Of a DNA stretch of 64,000 nt, positions 42,982 through 60,006 are shown in pieces. Location: positions 6,736,911 to 6,800,910 of the forward strand of contig NC_031781.1 of the NCBI RefSeq assembly GCF_001522545.3, read 5' to 3'. The position numbers and the translations under genes are program-made. The DNA comes from Parus major (taxonomy: Eukaryota > Chordata > Aves > Passeriformes > Paridae). A model generated the notes under the pieces. It was not told the origin of the DNA. It saw only the letters and a list, made by a program, of their open reading frames with translations, and did not search any database. Within the stretch, counting starts at the first letter, position 1. Every line of letters begins with the position of its first letter.

Positions 42982-44449
42982 GTAAATATAACTTTGAAAA
43001 ATACTGGTTTAGACATCAAGGTTTAGCAGTGAAGTAACAGAGCTCCTTCCAGGGAGATCAGGAGTAGAAATTTAGTGTCTTCAACAGAAAAGAGATTGGC
43101 TTCCCTCCTAAAATTTTCTGATTGACATGGTAAATGAGAAGAATGTGACAAATATATAATTTTACTTACCACAAAATTACATTTTGTACATATAGTCTCA
43201 GTTCTCATATGTCTGGAAAATACCCTTTAAGGTGTTTTATCTGTGTACTATGTTAGTCACTGGATATAAAAGATCTGAACATCTTCTGCATGAGACAATT
43301 TCTAGTAACCCTAGTAACCTTTGTGGAGGAGAAACCAGAAAGAGTGAAAAGCAGGGGAAAGTTTGTATACATTCTTCTTAGGGTAACAGCATTTCCCAGA
43401 TTCAAACAAGTATCAAAGATAAAGACAAATTATTTTAAAAAATCAAGAACTGTAATAGTTGGATTTTGGGGAGGCAATGGAATCTTTCACCACTTGGTCT
43501 AACTCCAGAGCATTTGGAGTTCTACACTGGTAAGGACAGCAAGCTTGACTAGTCAGTAGAAGTCCTTACTTAATATTTATTTGCATGGGAGAATGCTGCC
43601 TTTCAGTGGTAGAGGCTATCAAGTTTAGAAGATGATGAAGATAAAATATTTTGGATGCAAAATTATTAAATTTGTTGAAAACTTATTGTTTTCAGCTTCA
43701 AAGAGCACTGTGTATTCTTGGTCTGAAATGGCCAATTTGCTTAAGACCCACCACACTCCAGTCTTCTACTTAATAACAGGAGAAAAAAATTTAGCCAAGA
43801 AGCTTCTGAGTCTTCAGCAGAATTTAGACAACTTCAATGTTAGTCAGTTTAATTTTGTCAGTTTAATCCCAGACCTGCTCTGTATTTGTGATTACCTAGG
43901 GCTCAGTGACTCTAAGCATATGCACAGTTACACTTCATGTCATGTGGCTAAAGCCTGACAGCTCTGCAGCCTTCAACACCCACTTGTCCTGTAATTCTAG
44001 AAGAAAATCTTCATGGAGATTCTGATTTGAGTTGAGTCCTAAGCAGCATAATGAGATCTGCAGCCAAAGCAGCATCTCACAAGATGAGTAATTTTGACAA
44101 CTTTAGTAAGAATCAAATTGAATTTGGGATCTGGAATGATTTGTTGTCTAGCCTTGGTCTTTCTGACCTGTGACTGTACGTGCACAGTGCTACAAGCCCT
44201 GGAACATGTGGTGTTCAAACCCCAATGGAAATCAAGCTTTAAGTGCATCTTCACCATGGGTGAATTGGATTTTGAATTTATTTACATTCTGAGGAATCAG
44301 ACCAATGGCTTCAGCAGTCTCATTGCTTCTAACTGCTGATTGCTGCTCTGTTGCATGGGTGTTGGCAGAGTAACAGAAAACATGTTGTGTATTAACTGTC
44401 TGCTGAATTCTGTGTGCAAAAATGGGGTATTTTTGTATCTCCTCTTTAG
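42982..44449 (+). other. CACNA1D: Intron 20
   Basis: A 1468-nt intron. A 14-nt near-repeat (GTCAGTTTAAT) occurs twice near 43843-43868; nothing else is seen. Confidence 0.85.
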
Positions 44450-44579
44450 AATTCGAGTGGGATGCCACAGACTTATCAATCACCACATCTTTACCAATCT
44501 CATCCTCGTCTTCATCATGCTGAGCAGTGTTTCCTTAGCAGCAGAAGATCCAATTCGCAGCCACTCTTTTCGAAATAAT
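44450..44579 (+). CDS. CACNA1D: Exon 21: IIIS1
   Basis: This 130-nt exon lies between CTCCTCTTTAG and GTAAGC. It reads [20 protein letters not shown] and continues [23 protein letters not shown] across the extracellular end of IIIS1. It ends in phase 0, so either of the two 60-nt IIIS2 exons can follow. The next intron is 2.6 kb. Confidence 0.94.
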
Positions 44580-47169
44580 GTAAGCCCTTCATTTTTATGT
44601 CTGAAGATAAATATACCCTCACAGGATACAATCCTTTGGGCACGGTGCCTGGTTTTTAATTTTCATGTTAAAAAACATTCCTTCTCCTTTTTCAAGCTAT
44701 ACATTTATTTTCCTTTTGCTCTAAGAAGCATAAATCATTAAAGATAATTAACTTTATTGATGGAACATCATCAGTATTAGAAGTGTTTATTGTTTACGTA
44801 ATGCTTTTTCTGTGACTATAAATATATCAGGATAAAATATTTTCAAGCTGAATATAATATCTATAATTTTCATATTTTTTCCTACTTTTTGCAGCTGGAG
44901 TACCTGATGTACAATTCCTGAATCACTCTTATTGCCTCACAGTGTTTTTATGCTGATGTAAAAATGCCAGTTAACATTCTCTTTGTTTATCATGTTTGGA
45001 ACAGACTCTGGTGTGTCCTCTCTTCATTGACTCTGTTATGTGGTCTTGGGGCACTGGAGTGTCCCTCTGTTAGTGAGTGCAGGGGTTCATAAGGGTGTTC
45101 CCTCCTCTCTCAGAGAAGTTTCTGTGGCCACTCTGAGGGGTTTGAGTTACCCCCACATTGGACTCGAAGATATTTGGATTTCTGATTTGATGCATCAGAA
45201 ATGAAACAAATCTCACTGTTTTCTAAACTCATCTGTAAGAGGAGGATCTGATTGTGCCCTGCTCTTGCCTTGATTCAGAGAAAAATGCCATTTCAGCCTA
45301 AAAACCATTAATTTCAATACTGTCTCTATTACTCAATAAAATTGTAGTTTATGTGGGGACTAAGCACTTGTGTTCTCCCAGAACAAATTCCTGAATCCCA
45401 CATTTTAAGTGCTTAATCTGGTGAAAGAGTTAACTGTTACTCAAATGTACAATTATTAGGCAGAGAAACAAAAATAAGTCCACTCTCCTGACCATGGATT
45501 TTATTAGCCTTGTTGCACTTGTATCAGCTGTGTAGCAACTCTCACATTCCTGTGAGTTGGCTTTTCTTTAGATTAGGTAGTAAATAGCTGAGATGGTGCA
45601 ACTTGGCAGTGGTTCGTGGGGACTTTGGGGATGCTTTGACAGAACTTTCTGCCATCTCCTGATTTAGACACCAAATGATCTGTAGGGATTGTTACAGAGT
45701 TAGAGAAACACTTGCTAAAAGCTAAAACTTTCTCCAGAGGTAAAAAGAGGCCAAAGCACAAAGACACTCTTCATGCACTATTCAGCAGAGCAGTGTACTT
45801 CCCATATCTATAAAGCTGGACCAATGTAATCCTATAAATAAATCACACTAATGGGTAGGAAAAAGAGAGAGCTGGTGGAGAATACTGAAATTGTTATTAT
45901 AGAAATGGCTTCAAGGGCTGATAATTGTATTTGTAACTAGAGAAGCATTAGGAAAATGTAAGTGGAGAGTGGTTGGTAACTGAAAATATTATTTCTGTTT
46001 GGGACACAGACAAAATGTGTGAGGGATTTCAGGAAGGCGTTGCCCTCTTGTTGTAAGTACTCTCAGATGCCTCAGGCCTGCATAATTTTCTTTTCACATT
46101 CCTTCCATCAGCCAGATCAGCAACAGAATGAAAGTCTACAAACTGGAATGCCTTTAAATATTTCATTTTAAGTCTAGAGTGAATTGGTTACTGATTAATC
46201 TTTGCCAGATGGCTTTAATATTTGCCTATTTTTTCAGCCACACCAAAGGACAGAAGGATGGGGGATATTCAATGGAGTATGGGGGGAAATTATTTCTTTT
46301 TATTTGATCTCATACGGCTAATTTCTTTGTGTGCTGTCTCTTGATTTTATTTCTCCTTCCTACTTGTTTAGTTGCTGAACCCAGGGAAAGAGGTTTTTGT
46401 ACACAGCTGTTGGCTAGGTGGATTGCTGGATCCTTGAGACTAAACTCTCAGCCTCCTGCAGTTCACTTATTTTGGTGTTAGTGATGCGGCCACAACTCTG
46501 GGTGCTTCTGAAAATCCTGTTCATGTTGACAGCAGTGAGGTCAATCCTACAGCCACAATCTGCTAAGAAATTTCATATCACTGTGCAGCTCTTGTGGGTT
46601 CTTTTAGATTTCCTACAAATAAATCACTGCTCTATCTTCCCACTTCAAGGAAAAAGGGTTGTGGCGCTGATTTTAAGTGATTAGTTATTCATTAATTTGC
46701 TTTGTGGCACTCTAGGCAAGCCTCTCCAGGAGCAATATAATGTAGCAGAATGTGGGATGATCTGCACTCTAGAAGCAACCACTGAAATTTTATTTTGTGA
46801 TTCAATACTTTGGTAAAATACACAGACATTATTTATAAGTATTTATTCTTCGTTTAAGATTCTGTATCTCTGCTAAAGGCTGAAGAAAGTATCTGTGAAA
46901 GCTGGTAGAGGAAAGTCTGAATTGAAAGAAATTGCTGCCTATTGAGTCCTGTGAATTACTGAGGGGTGAAATCTAATACCTGAGCACAGTGGCATCTGTT
47001 AAATTTGTAAACAAATAAAAATGGTTGCACAGTAGCTGGAATTTTAAACTACTTTGTCTAAATTCTCCCTCTATCTGCTTAGATTAATTCAGGTGTTGTG
47101 TATGTGGTCTAAGTTGTCAAAGTTATTAAGAGATGGATTTCTTACTGTGGCACGTATTATACCTTGCAG
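44580..47169 (+). other. CACNA1D: Intron 21
   Basis: A 2590-nt intron before the IIIS2 pair. No third IIIS2-like exon or repeat element is recognisable. Confidence 0.83.
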
Positions 47170-47229
47170 ATACTTGGTTACTTTGACTATGCTTTCACAG
47201 CCATCTTTACTGTTGAAATCCTGTTAAAG
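47170..47229 (+). CDS. CACNA1D: Exon 22a: IIIS2, first alternative copy
   Basis: This 60-nt exon lies between ACCTTGCAG and GTAATG. It encodes ILGYFDYAFTAIFTVEILLK, the IIIS2 helix. A second 60-nt exon with the same phases and 13 of 20 identical residues lies only 80 nt downstream. The two are tandem duplicates used alternatively. This copy matches the form I recall as standard in most mammalian Cav1.3 sequences. Both copies are phase 0, so double inclusion would stay in frame but insert a second helix. Confidence 0.93.
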
Positions 47230-47309
47230 GTAATGCATTGTTAATTGATCCTTGTTAGCTCAAAAGCAGCTTTAGCAATAATGTTTGTAACTTTTTGTTT
47301 ACCTTCCAG

Positions 47310-47369
47310 ATCCTAGGGTATGCAGATTATGTCTTCACTAGTATGTTTACATTTGAGATCATTTTGAAG
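47310..47369 (+). CDS. CACNA1D: Exon 22b: IIIS2, second alternative copy
   Basis: This 60-nt exon lies between TTTACCTTCCAG and GTAACA. It encodes ILGYADYVFTSMFTFEIILK, an alternative IIIS2 helix. Differences from copy 22a fall in the membrane (FDYAF against ADYVF, VEILL against FEIIL). Reports on chicken hair-cell alpha1D describe an uncommon IIIS2 exon, which is probably this one; that assignment is from memory. A TGCATG element lies 185 nt past the donor. Confidence 0.93.
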
Positions 47370-50300
47370 GTAACAGGTTTTTAAAGGAAGCTTGTTTAAA
47401 AGGATTTTCCTTGTGTGTCACCTGCCAAGAAAAGGCACTTGAAGTGTTCTTCGCCTTTTCTCTAAGCGATCAAAGCTAAACTTTTTTAAACTAGAGGATT
47501 TTTTAATTTGACAGTTCCTCATAGTTTTGATTGGTTATTTTTTTACCATTGGGTGCATGAAGAAGCTGATTTTTTATCATTACATCGGTTTGATAATTCA
47601 TTTTTTACCCTTTTTAAACTTACAGTTGTCAGAAAAGGGAAAAATACACTGCGCATGAGCTTTTCCTTCTCCTTGCTCTGGCATTTCTGAAAGAGATAAT
47701 CAGTCTTATAAGGAGGGAGCATGTAATTTCTCATTTATTTTGCTGAACTCTATCCACGGAGCTAAAATAGTAGATAACTATTTTCTTGCAATAGAGCTTG
47801 CAAGATATCTTGCATTTATCTATCTACACACTAAGATACTTTGCATTTATCTTGGGCATACATTTAAATTCACAGACAGGCATAATTATGCTTGCTTAAA
47901 TGTATTACCCATGCATGAGCCAAAACTTGGTATTTTAATGTATAGTTTGTGTACTGATTATTAAGAATACCTATTGGGGTTCCTCAGATTTTCAGTGTAC
48001 AAGACTTACTCTGGTAAAGAAGATAAATAACCAAAAATTCCACTCACATAAAACAAAATGCTGAACAAGGAAATAAACTTTTTCATTGGAAATCGCAAAA
48101 ACTTTTTTTCGAAGATTTACACATGATTCATAATTGTTTCATGCTGTGCTTATTTTCACCACAAGTTTTTGGTTGAGTAACCCTGATTTATACACTTAAA
48201 AATTGCTGGGACACTAAGAATCTGTACATAAACTATGCATTTCCAGTTGAGGATTAAGCTTAACAAAATCTCTTCTCCCAGCTTTTGCTCATATTGCTGT
48301 GCATACTCTTCACAATGCAATTTGATTAATACTAATTGGTGCAATATTTGGGCTGTTTACAAGATAAGCTGTACTGTAAGTAATAAGACTATTTTTATGC
48401 TTGTGAATTTTCTCCCAGGCTTAATGTTTATCCCCTTATTTCACATTGTCATCAGTGAGAAGCTTGCTATGGAGTTTATTATTCTTATTTGTAGCACACT
48501 AAAATAAATATCCAGGTGTTTTCCTGCTAGAGAAAGGCCAAATTAAAGGAGAGAATGAAGTATTGAAAAGAGCTGTAGCATTAAATTGGAATAGTTCCCA
48601 GCTCTGAATGAGAAGACATAAAAACATGTTACCATTATATCTGGGGCAGAAGACAGTCAGTAAACTTCCACATGTTCTGAGCAGCAGGTTCTCCAGCTCC
48701 TGCAGTTCCATTTGTGTTTTTCTAGGAGGCAGAGGAATTATAAAGAGCAGGATAAAGAGGCATAACTGGATGTGTTAAGAAAAGCAACATTCCTGCAAAC
48801 TGCAAAAGATTTTGGCACTGAGCAATTTATGAGCTATCCAAGGAAAGCAGGAAACTCTAGAGCTTGGGTTGCTGAAATCTGGAATTGTAAAAATTACAGG
48901 GAAACAAGAAGCTATATCACAGCCAAAAATGTTGATACTTCTGACCCTAGTTTCTCCAGGAAGCTCTGTAGTGCATTCACACAAAAAGGAAAATAAACTG
49001 TACCATACACATGTAGTGGGCAGTCAGGAGCTGACACAGACACTGTGCCTGCTTTACTAACACGTCTTAGACTCTGGCTTTGCTTGCTTATGGCTGGGGC
49101 CCTCCATGTCCTCTGCTGTGCCTCCCACAGTATCTGAGCTGTACAGAAGGAGTGTGTTCTGCAAGGAGAAAATACAAAACTTGACCTGCAGTAACAATAG
49201 TATTCCTTAATTTTCAGGAAAAAATAATATAAGAAACTGAAATTAGGGTAAGCAGAGGAAATATTGTCAGTTGTAGTGAAGAAACTTGTACAAAACAAGC
49301 ATTAAACCAGAATAACTCTCAGCATGTAGGGAGTCTCCCTTGCTGTTACTGCTCTCAAACAGGGATTCCCACATTGCACAATGCTGGGGGTATGAACGAG
49401 ATTGTGAATAACAGAGGAGCTGCAACATCACTTTAAAGCATTTGAGAATTCTCTTATGTAAGTTCTGCATGATACTGAAATTCAGTTTGTCGTCCTGTTT
49501 GGACAACCTGGGAAAGGTGAAAGCATCAGAGCAAAGGTCAGGTTAGGGATTTGTGCTTTCTACCTCCCCCTATTGTGCAGATCCTACACCATTTAAACTT
49601 ATTAGAGAGCTCTAGCAAATGCTTCCACTGGGATTTGTGGTGATGGAAGTGAGTGTCCATGTGAAGATAGGTACCTCACTGTACTTTAACATCAATTATT
49701 GATCTGATTTTTTGTGGGAGTTATTAAATGAAACTTTGTGTGCAGCTCAGATGATATGCAATGTAAATGTGTAGTTGTAGCTAGATGTTAGTTTGGTATT
49801 CAGGGTTATTTTAGTGTTCAGCTCCCACTGATTTTGATGAGTTTAGATGTGCTCTGTACAGCTGTAAGTGAACGAGCTAATTTAATGGAAATTTTATAAC
49901 TATGCTATATGTCTCATGCCATGGCATAGGTTAAAGCTTTAGGATTTTTAATCTTCTAGCTTTTGGGAATATTTAGTATTTTGATCACAAAAAAGAGAGC
50001 CTAACAACAGAATAAGGAGATTGATTAATTTTTGCTTCCAAAAAAAATGCACCTTTCCTTTGCAGAGGTACAGCCTTTACTGGTGGTGATGTTTGCTGTG
50101 CAAAGGCCTGGAAACATCTGCACACTGAATTGGGATGCAGTGCCCCGAGATGCCCATTGCCTGTAGCTCTGTTCTACATTGGGGAGCAGTCTTGAAAGCT
50201 GTAGTAATCTGCTGTGAAGGGAAGTGAATGAAATCTCTTCCCTACTCCTTGAGGAACAGAATAGAAAGTAAAGGGATTAAAATGCACAGTCAGTATGGGA

Positions 50301-51434
50301 TGTTCTCTAGATGACATCAGATTTTCTTACCTGTGGAAAACAAGGAATAGCTCAGTATTCAGGCTCTGTAAGAGAATCCTGAGGCTGAAGAAATTAGAAT
50401 TCATGTGACTGAGCTGACTACAAGGTGTTTTTCAGAGGTATCCTTATTTTTGTTATGAGTTTTTAGTTACATTGCTTCAGACTTAATCCATAACTATGGA
50501 AAGATTATGCAATATTCTCTTCAGCTGGTGAGTCTGTGCATCTAATGGTTTAATTGGATTTCTGTGTGCAATTTTTAACTGGTACTTACTTACAGTTATG
50601 GTAGGAAGTCTAATTAATGGATTTAGGAGTCAAATTCAGCTTTGTGATACTCAAAACTATATGCCCAGGTGCTGGCTGCAGCCATAATTAATAGAGCCTC
50701 TATCACTGACTCCTAATGAAACCTGCAAATGAGGCATCCGAGATCCACCTTGTAAACTTTTTTCATTCAAATATAGGGGCAGAAAACAAAAAATTTAGAG
50801 AAACTCCAAAAGGAAAAGCAACACTTCATATTCCCCCCAGACCAGCAAAATTGAGGGACTTCTGATTCCACAGAATACACAACATGTATTGTCTGTTCCA
50901 GGTTATTCCAAGATACCCACTCATGTCTCCCATAAGCCAAAGCTAAATAGCCTTGTGATGCTGCCTTAGCACAGCCTTGTCCTGCTTCTGCAGCAGCTTT
51001 GACTCTCAGGTGTTTCAGTACATTTTCAGCTCCTTCAGTTCTTAAGACAGCACAAATAATTAGCAGTCAGAATTTGGACCCTAAAGCTTAATAAATGTGG
51101 AAATCTCAAATGGTTTTTTTTGTAGCAATTTTTCTAAAAAAGGCCAAGTTAATTCAGGGTAATCAGCTCAGCCTCATCTGTTCTTACAAAAAATAAAACA
51201 TTTATTGACATCAGAAAAAATTAACATATTTATTGATGTTGCTTGAGCAGAATTTTTCTGATTTGAATGAAAGATTTACTGATCATGGAAGGATTGTTTT
51301 ATATCTCAAAGGATTTTAGGAAGTGAAATAGTATTGTATGCATTCACACTCTAGGCAAGTGTCTTGTAAACAGCCTAAATGTGATTTTGAATAAATTGAA
51401 ATATAGACTAAGTGTGTAACAATTCTATTTTTAG
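47370..51434 (+). other. CACNA1D: Intron 22b to 23
   Basis: A 4.1 kb intron. TGCATG occurs at 47554-47559 and 47912-47917. A 128-codon minus-strand open frame at 48912-49298 has no recognisable homology. Confidence 0.83.
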
Positions 51435-53203
<1,769 letters not shown>

Positions 53204-53311
53204 CACGTTGTTCAATGTGTCTTTGTGGCTATTAGAACTATTGGTAATATCATGATTGTTACCACTCTGCTGCAATTCATGTTTGCTTGTATTGGGGTGC
53301 AGCTGTTCAAG
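53204..53311 (+). CDS. CACNA1D: Exon 25: IIIS4-S5 linker and IIIS5
   Basis: This 108-nt exon lies between TTTCTTTCCAG and GTAAGA. It reads [20 protein letters not shown] and then [16 protein letters not shown]. The IIIS5 TTLLQFMFA region contains residues known in L-type channels to form part of the dihydropyridine site. It is phase 0 at both ends. Confidence 0.95.
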
Positions 53312-53479
53312 GTAAGACACTCTCAGAACTTAGAGTGCATCAAGAAAAGCAAAGCTGAGTTGAATTCTTGGTGGTTTGCTGCTGGAACTGGGCTGGTCCC
53401 ATCCTGAAACAGTCATAGTATAAAAGCATGTATTTTGCATATTCTGCATTTTGTCATTGCTTTTTGTTTTTATGTGTAG

Positions 53480-53532
53480 GGAAAATTCTACAAGTGCACA
53501 GATGAGGCAAAACAGAACCCCGAGGAATGCCG
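53480..53532 (+). CDS. CACNA1D: Exon 26: repeat III extracellular turret
   Basis: This 53-nt exon lies between TATGTGTAG and GTGAGG. It supplies GKFYKCTDEAKQNPEEC and the first two bases of an arginine codon. The two cysteines are expected to form part of the turret disulphides. Introns on both sides are short (168 and 252 nt). Confidence 0.93.
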
Positions 53533-53784
53533 GTGAGGAGATCTTTGGTCTAAGAATGTGGCACGTTATGTTCTGAATAACTTAAACTGTGTATGGGCAG
53601 GCATGTGTCAGGCCACTTAGGGTTGTGTAAATTCAAATTGTCATCTTAATCCCACCAGAAAACACAGGTTAGCAATGAAATAAAACAAACATGAGGAGGC
53701 AATGTAAGAAACAGCTTTGAATAGTGCATTGAGTAGCTCTGAGGTCAGTTCAGTATTTCACTAATGACAGTTTCTTTCCCACAG

Positions 53785-53931
53785 AGGGATTTACATCGTT
53801 TACAAGGATGGAGATGTCGATAGTCCCATGGTCAAAGAGAGAGTCTGGCAAAACAGTGATTTCAACTTTGATAATGTTCTGTCTGCTATGATGGCCCTTT
53901 TCACAGTCTCCACCTTTGAAGGCTGGCCAGC
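53785..53931 (+). CDS. CACNA1D: Exon 27: repeat III pore loop with selectivity-filter glutamate
   Basis: This 147-nt exon lies between TTTCCCACAG and GTGAGT. It reads [20 protein letters not shown] and then [28 protein letters not shown] carries the third selectivity-filter glutamate. An alanine codon is split into exon 28. [20 protein letters not shown] is strongly conserved in L-type channels. Confidence 0.95.
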
Positions 53932-56823
<2,892 letters not shown>

Positions 56824-56934
56824 CACTATGGACAGTCCAAGCTATTTAATGATGCGATGGACATTATGAATATGGTTTTCACAGGAGTGTTCACTGTTGA
56901 AATGGTTTTGAAACTGATTGCATTCAAACCCAAG
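56824..56934 (+). CDS. CACNA1D: Exon 30: IVS2
   Basis: This 111-nt exon lies between CATTCACAG and GTAAGT, phase 0 at both ends. It reads [20 protein letters not shown] and then [17 protein letters not shown], the IVS2 helix and the start of the cytoplasmic IVS2-S3 loop. It may splice to the 30-nt microexon at 59924, or directly to exon 31A or 31B; every route keeps the frame. Confidence 0.95.
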
Positions 56935-59923
56935 GTAAGTTTAAGATATGCTTTAATTAGGTCATCACCACAGGAATTAAGTATAATGAGTTTCACACTC
57001 GTGTATTATTCAGAGAACAAAAAGAACCAACATTTCCCACCTTTATCTGTCAGAGAAATTGTAGTAGAAGTGTAACTCCAGGAAATGCAATGCAGATATC
57101 AGAAAAAAGTCTTACAAAGTGGTTGATGAGATCTGGTATATTTTGAGGTAATGAAAATGTCCCATTCTAAATCAGATAAATAGTTTCCTGTTACAAGCAT
57201 TACCATAGTCTCCTGTTCTAGGTACTACATTCATTACTTGACACTAATTTAATCTCCAGTAAAGACCTGTATCCTGTATAATTTCCTATTCTAAAATGTG
57301 AAATAATGTCTTGTCTTTATAAAATATAGCCAAGTATTACAAACATACACATAAATAATTTACATGTGCAATAATGTAGATTTTAGATTTACAGATTTTT
57401 AGATTTTTATGTTTCTATGTTTTCAGTAATATATACATAATATTTGGTAGAAGGCCCCACACTGAGTGGTTGATTCCTTGTTTTAAAGGGACACTGTCAA
57501 TATGAATGATGCAGACACATTTTCAAAAGTAGATTTGCAAGAGAAACTGGTAACTATAATTGAAAAAAAAGATAAAACTGTCCTGTGGCAGTTAATGCAG
57601 CCTTTTTGTTCAGTTCTCATACTGCATTTAGGAAGGGCAGAAATTAATCATGAAAAAACAGACTAATTTTGTTTTTAGTACAATGAAACAAATGTTTACT
57701 CTGGGCTATGTAAATAAGTAAAATATGTTCACTTGCTACACTTGGAATTTGAAAAACACAGATGAACCATTTGAAGTTTAGTGCTCTCACCATCCAAGAT
57801 GGGTACTTTTTGTTTTCCCCTGGCTTTGTTTTAAAGCAGGCAGGATATCTGTCTGCCTTGGGGCTGGCTGTGAGCTGTGCCCTTTGCTGGTGAAGCAGCC
57901 CTGGCTCTGCTCTGACCGCGGAGTCCAGTGCTCACAGCACGGCTGCCCAGAGCTCAGGCTGCAGCAGGTGGACAGCAGCTTTCCAAACTTACACAGCTAT
58001 TTATTCAGCTTGCATTTAGTACTCAGCTTGGCTGTACAGCTACTTGGTTTAAAGCCAGCTCGTATTTGCCTGCAGAAGTGAAGAAATTATCCGTCACTTG
58101 AGATCTGGTGTTGAGATGTGAACTGTGGAGTTTGGGGTGAATGTTTACCCACTCTCCCGTGGTCTCGCTCTGCACTGTCCAGTTCCTTGTACATTTCTAA
58201 TGAATTTATTTGTATTTTTGTGTCAGCTATCTTATTTAAATGCTAAGGGTTTCACATTAAAAATAACACAATATGAGGCCCCAGAGGAGATAGCTCAGCT
58301 GTGTGGACCACAGTGTCATGAGTATGCTGGTTGTGTTTCCTGATCTGTATTTCCTGTTCTATATCCTTGTTTTGCACAGAGGACTTTGCTGCATTTTATC
58401 ATCTGCTTTTTGAAAGAAGATTGTGAATCCTTGTATGGTTCTCCATGCACTTGTGACTGTAGTCAGAAATAGCAGCTAATGCCAAACACAGTGGTCTGAT
58501 CATGAGTGTACAAATCACAGTGCTCCATTTGTACTGTGGGCTTCCTACTCGTTAGCAAATGCAATGTCTTAAAACTGGTCTCTGAGACTCTGTACAATTT
58601 GAGCTTTAATTCTGTTGCAACATGCTTCTATCTGACTGGATGCTTTCACTGTGAGACATCCCTGGATCTGAACCCTGAGAGTTTAAAGGGCAGACACTGC
58701 CAGTGGAAAGGCCTCATTTCCTGAATTTAAGTTCCCCATAGATGCAGAACACCTTAAACTTCTTAATTAGCAGGACAAGGTTTAAAGACCATGATAATAA
58801 TCAGACTTTTGGAAAAGATTAATTAGCAGGAAGGGAATAAAATATATTTAAGGTTGTTCCTGTTATTCTTTGGAGATTGTAAACTTTTAAATTATCAAAT
58901 TCTCTTTAACAAAACCTATTGGCAACACATATTACGTAGTTCATTAATAATCACAAATCAGCTAGCAGCCTTAAGCAGAATTTTAACGTCTTTAATCTAA
59001 ATTTCAAAATAGATGCATGTTAAAAACAACAATTAATTTATTTAGCTTCTATTAAGGTTTAATAATAGTAGGAACAATCTGAAACCAAACTTAATGCTTT
59101 GTTTTAGGGTCCATGAGGGAAGACTGGTAACTACTTCTATGTCTGTGTCACTGGTGGGTGGGTCTCTTAGGCTAGTATGACAGAATAAAGTTTTATTTAT
59201 TAATTCTGTGCATTTAAAAAGTTATTTCAGAGATGTTCAAAGCATCAAATAAAAGCTCCATTTAACTCTGTAAAAATAAGAATAGATAAGAACCTGTTAG
59301 TTTTTATCTCATCTGCTTGACAGTGTCCCCTTAATATGTTGACAAAAGTCCTGTGAAAACGGTGATCTTTTGGTATTGCTGGTCATATAAACTTAAGACA
59401 ACTATAAATGATTGCTGCTCCTCCTGTGATATTGTGTTGTGTAAAACCAAGGCACTGCAGACTGCCTTCCAGCTCTGAAATACATAAAACCTGGAGAAGT
59501 GCTCAATAGTAAAGGTGATGCTGGGTGTCTGGCACACTTGACTGGGAGATTGGATCACACAAGGCTTTGGAGAATGAGGCCCTAAATTTTCCAAGAGATT
59601 ACTAAAAGAAATAAAATATTTATGTGGTAGATGTATGTAAACATATTCTGTTGCTAATTCTCTATGCCTACATATTCCCCAGGATCTGTGATTTTGTCCT
59701 CTGACATTCCTTAATGAGCAAATTTTTCATAATATAAGCTAAAAGAACAGGTCTTTTTCTTCACATTTGCTAAAATCTGTTACTCAGCATGGTTCAGTGC
59801 CATTCGAAACAAAATACAGCTATGGAATCAAAAATAATCCATCCACACATTCTGTATGTACAGCCTCCTGGTAGCCAGTTGTTGCTTAAACTTGTAATGA
59901 TTTTCCATGTCGTTTTACATCAG
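56935..59923 (+). other. CACNA1D: Intron between exon 30 and microexon 30a
   Basis: A 3.0 kb AT-rich intron with a GC-richer patch at 57840-57980. No repeat family is recognised. Confidence 0.82.
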
Positions 59924-59953
59924 ATTTTTGTAAGAAAAAAGGAAAGATGGCTA
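59924..59953 (+). CDS. CACNA1D: Microexon 30a: 10-residue insert in the IVS2-S3 loop
   Basis: Exactly 30 nt lie between TTTTACATCAG and a perfect GTAAGT donor, inside the 5.5 kb intron between exons 30 and 31A. Read in phase 0, as exon 30 requires, they encode IFVRKKERWL without a stop. The insert would add a basic cluster (RKKER) to the cytoplasmic loop between IVS2 and IVS3. Published work on chicken cochlear hair-cell alpha1D described a 10-residue insert at this position, and this peptide agrees with my memory of it. A TGCATG element lies 48 nt past the donor. Length, phase, donor and location support it; usage here is inferred. Confidence 0.85.
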
Positions 59954-60000
59954 GTAAGTGAATTGATCTTGGGTCCTTGCAGTGGTGAAAACAACTTATT

Positions 60001-60006
60001 TGCATG
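60001..60006 (+). promoter_or_regulatory. TGCATG element 48 nt downstream of microexon 30a
   Basis: A TGCATG hexamer lies 48 nt past the microexon donor, inside the range where RBFOX proteins usually enhance inclusion. The hexamer is not rare in this window, so the assignment is a hypothesis. Confidence 0.45.

Noticed and set aside
48912..49298. 128-codon minus-strand open frame
   Set aside because: Low-complexity intron sequence with no recognisable protein features and no promoter or poly-A context.
57840..57869. A 30-nt AG...GTGAGC segment in phase, in the intron after exon 30
   Set aside because: It would encode AGYLSALGLA, but the acceptor context is poorer, the peptide does not fit the reported insert, and the segment at 59924 has a perfect donor and the expected basic peptide. 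Some matches of this kind are expected by chance in 5 kb.
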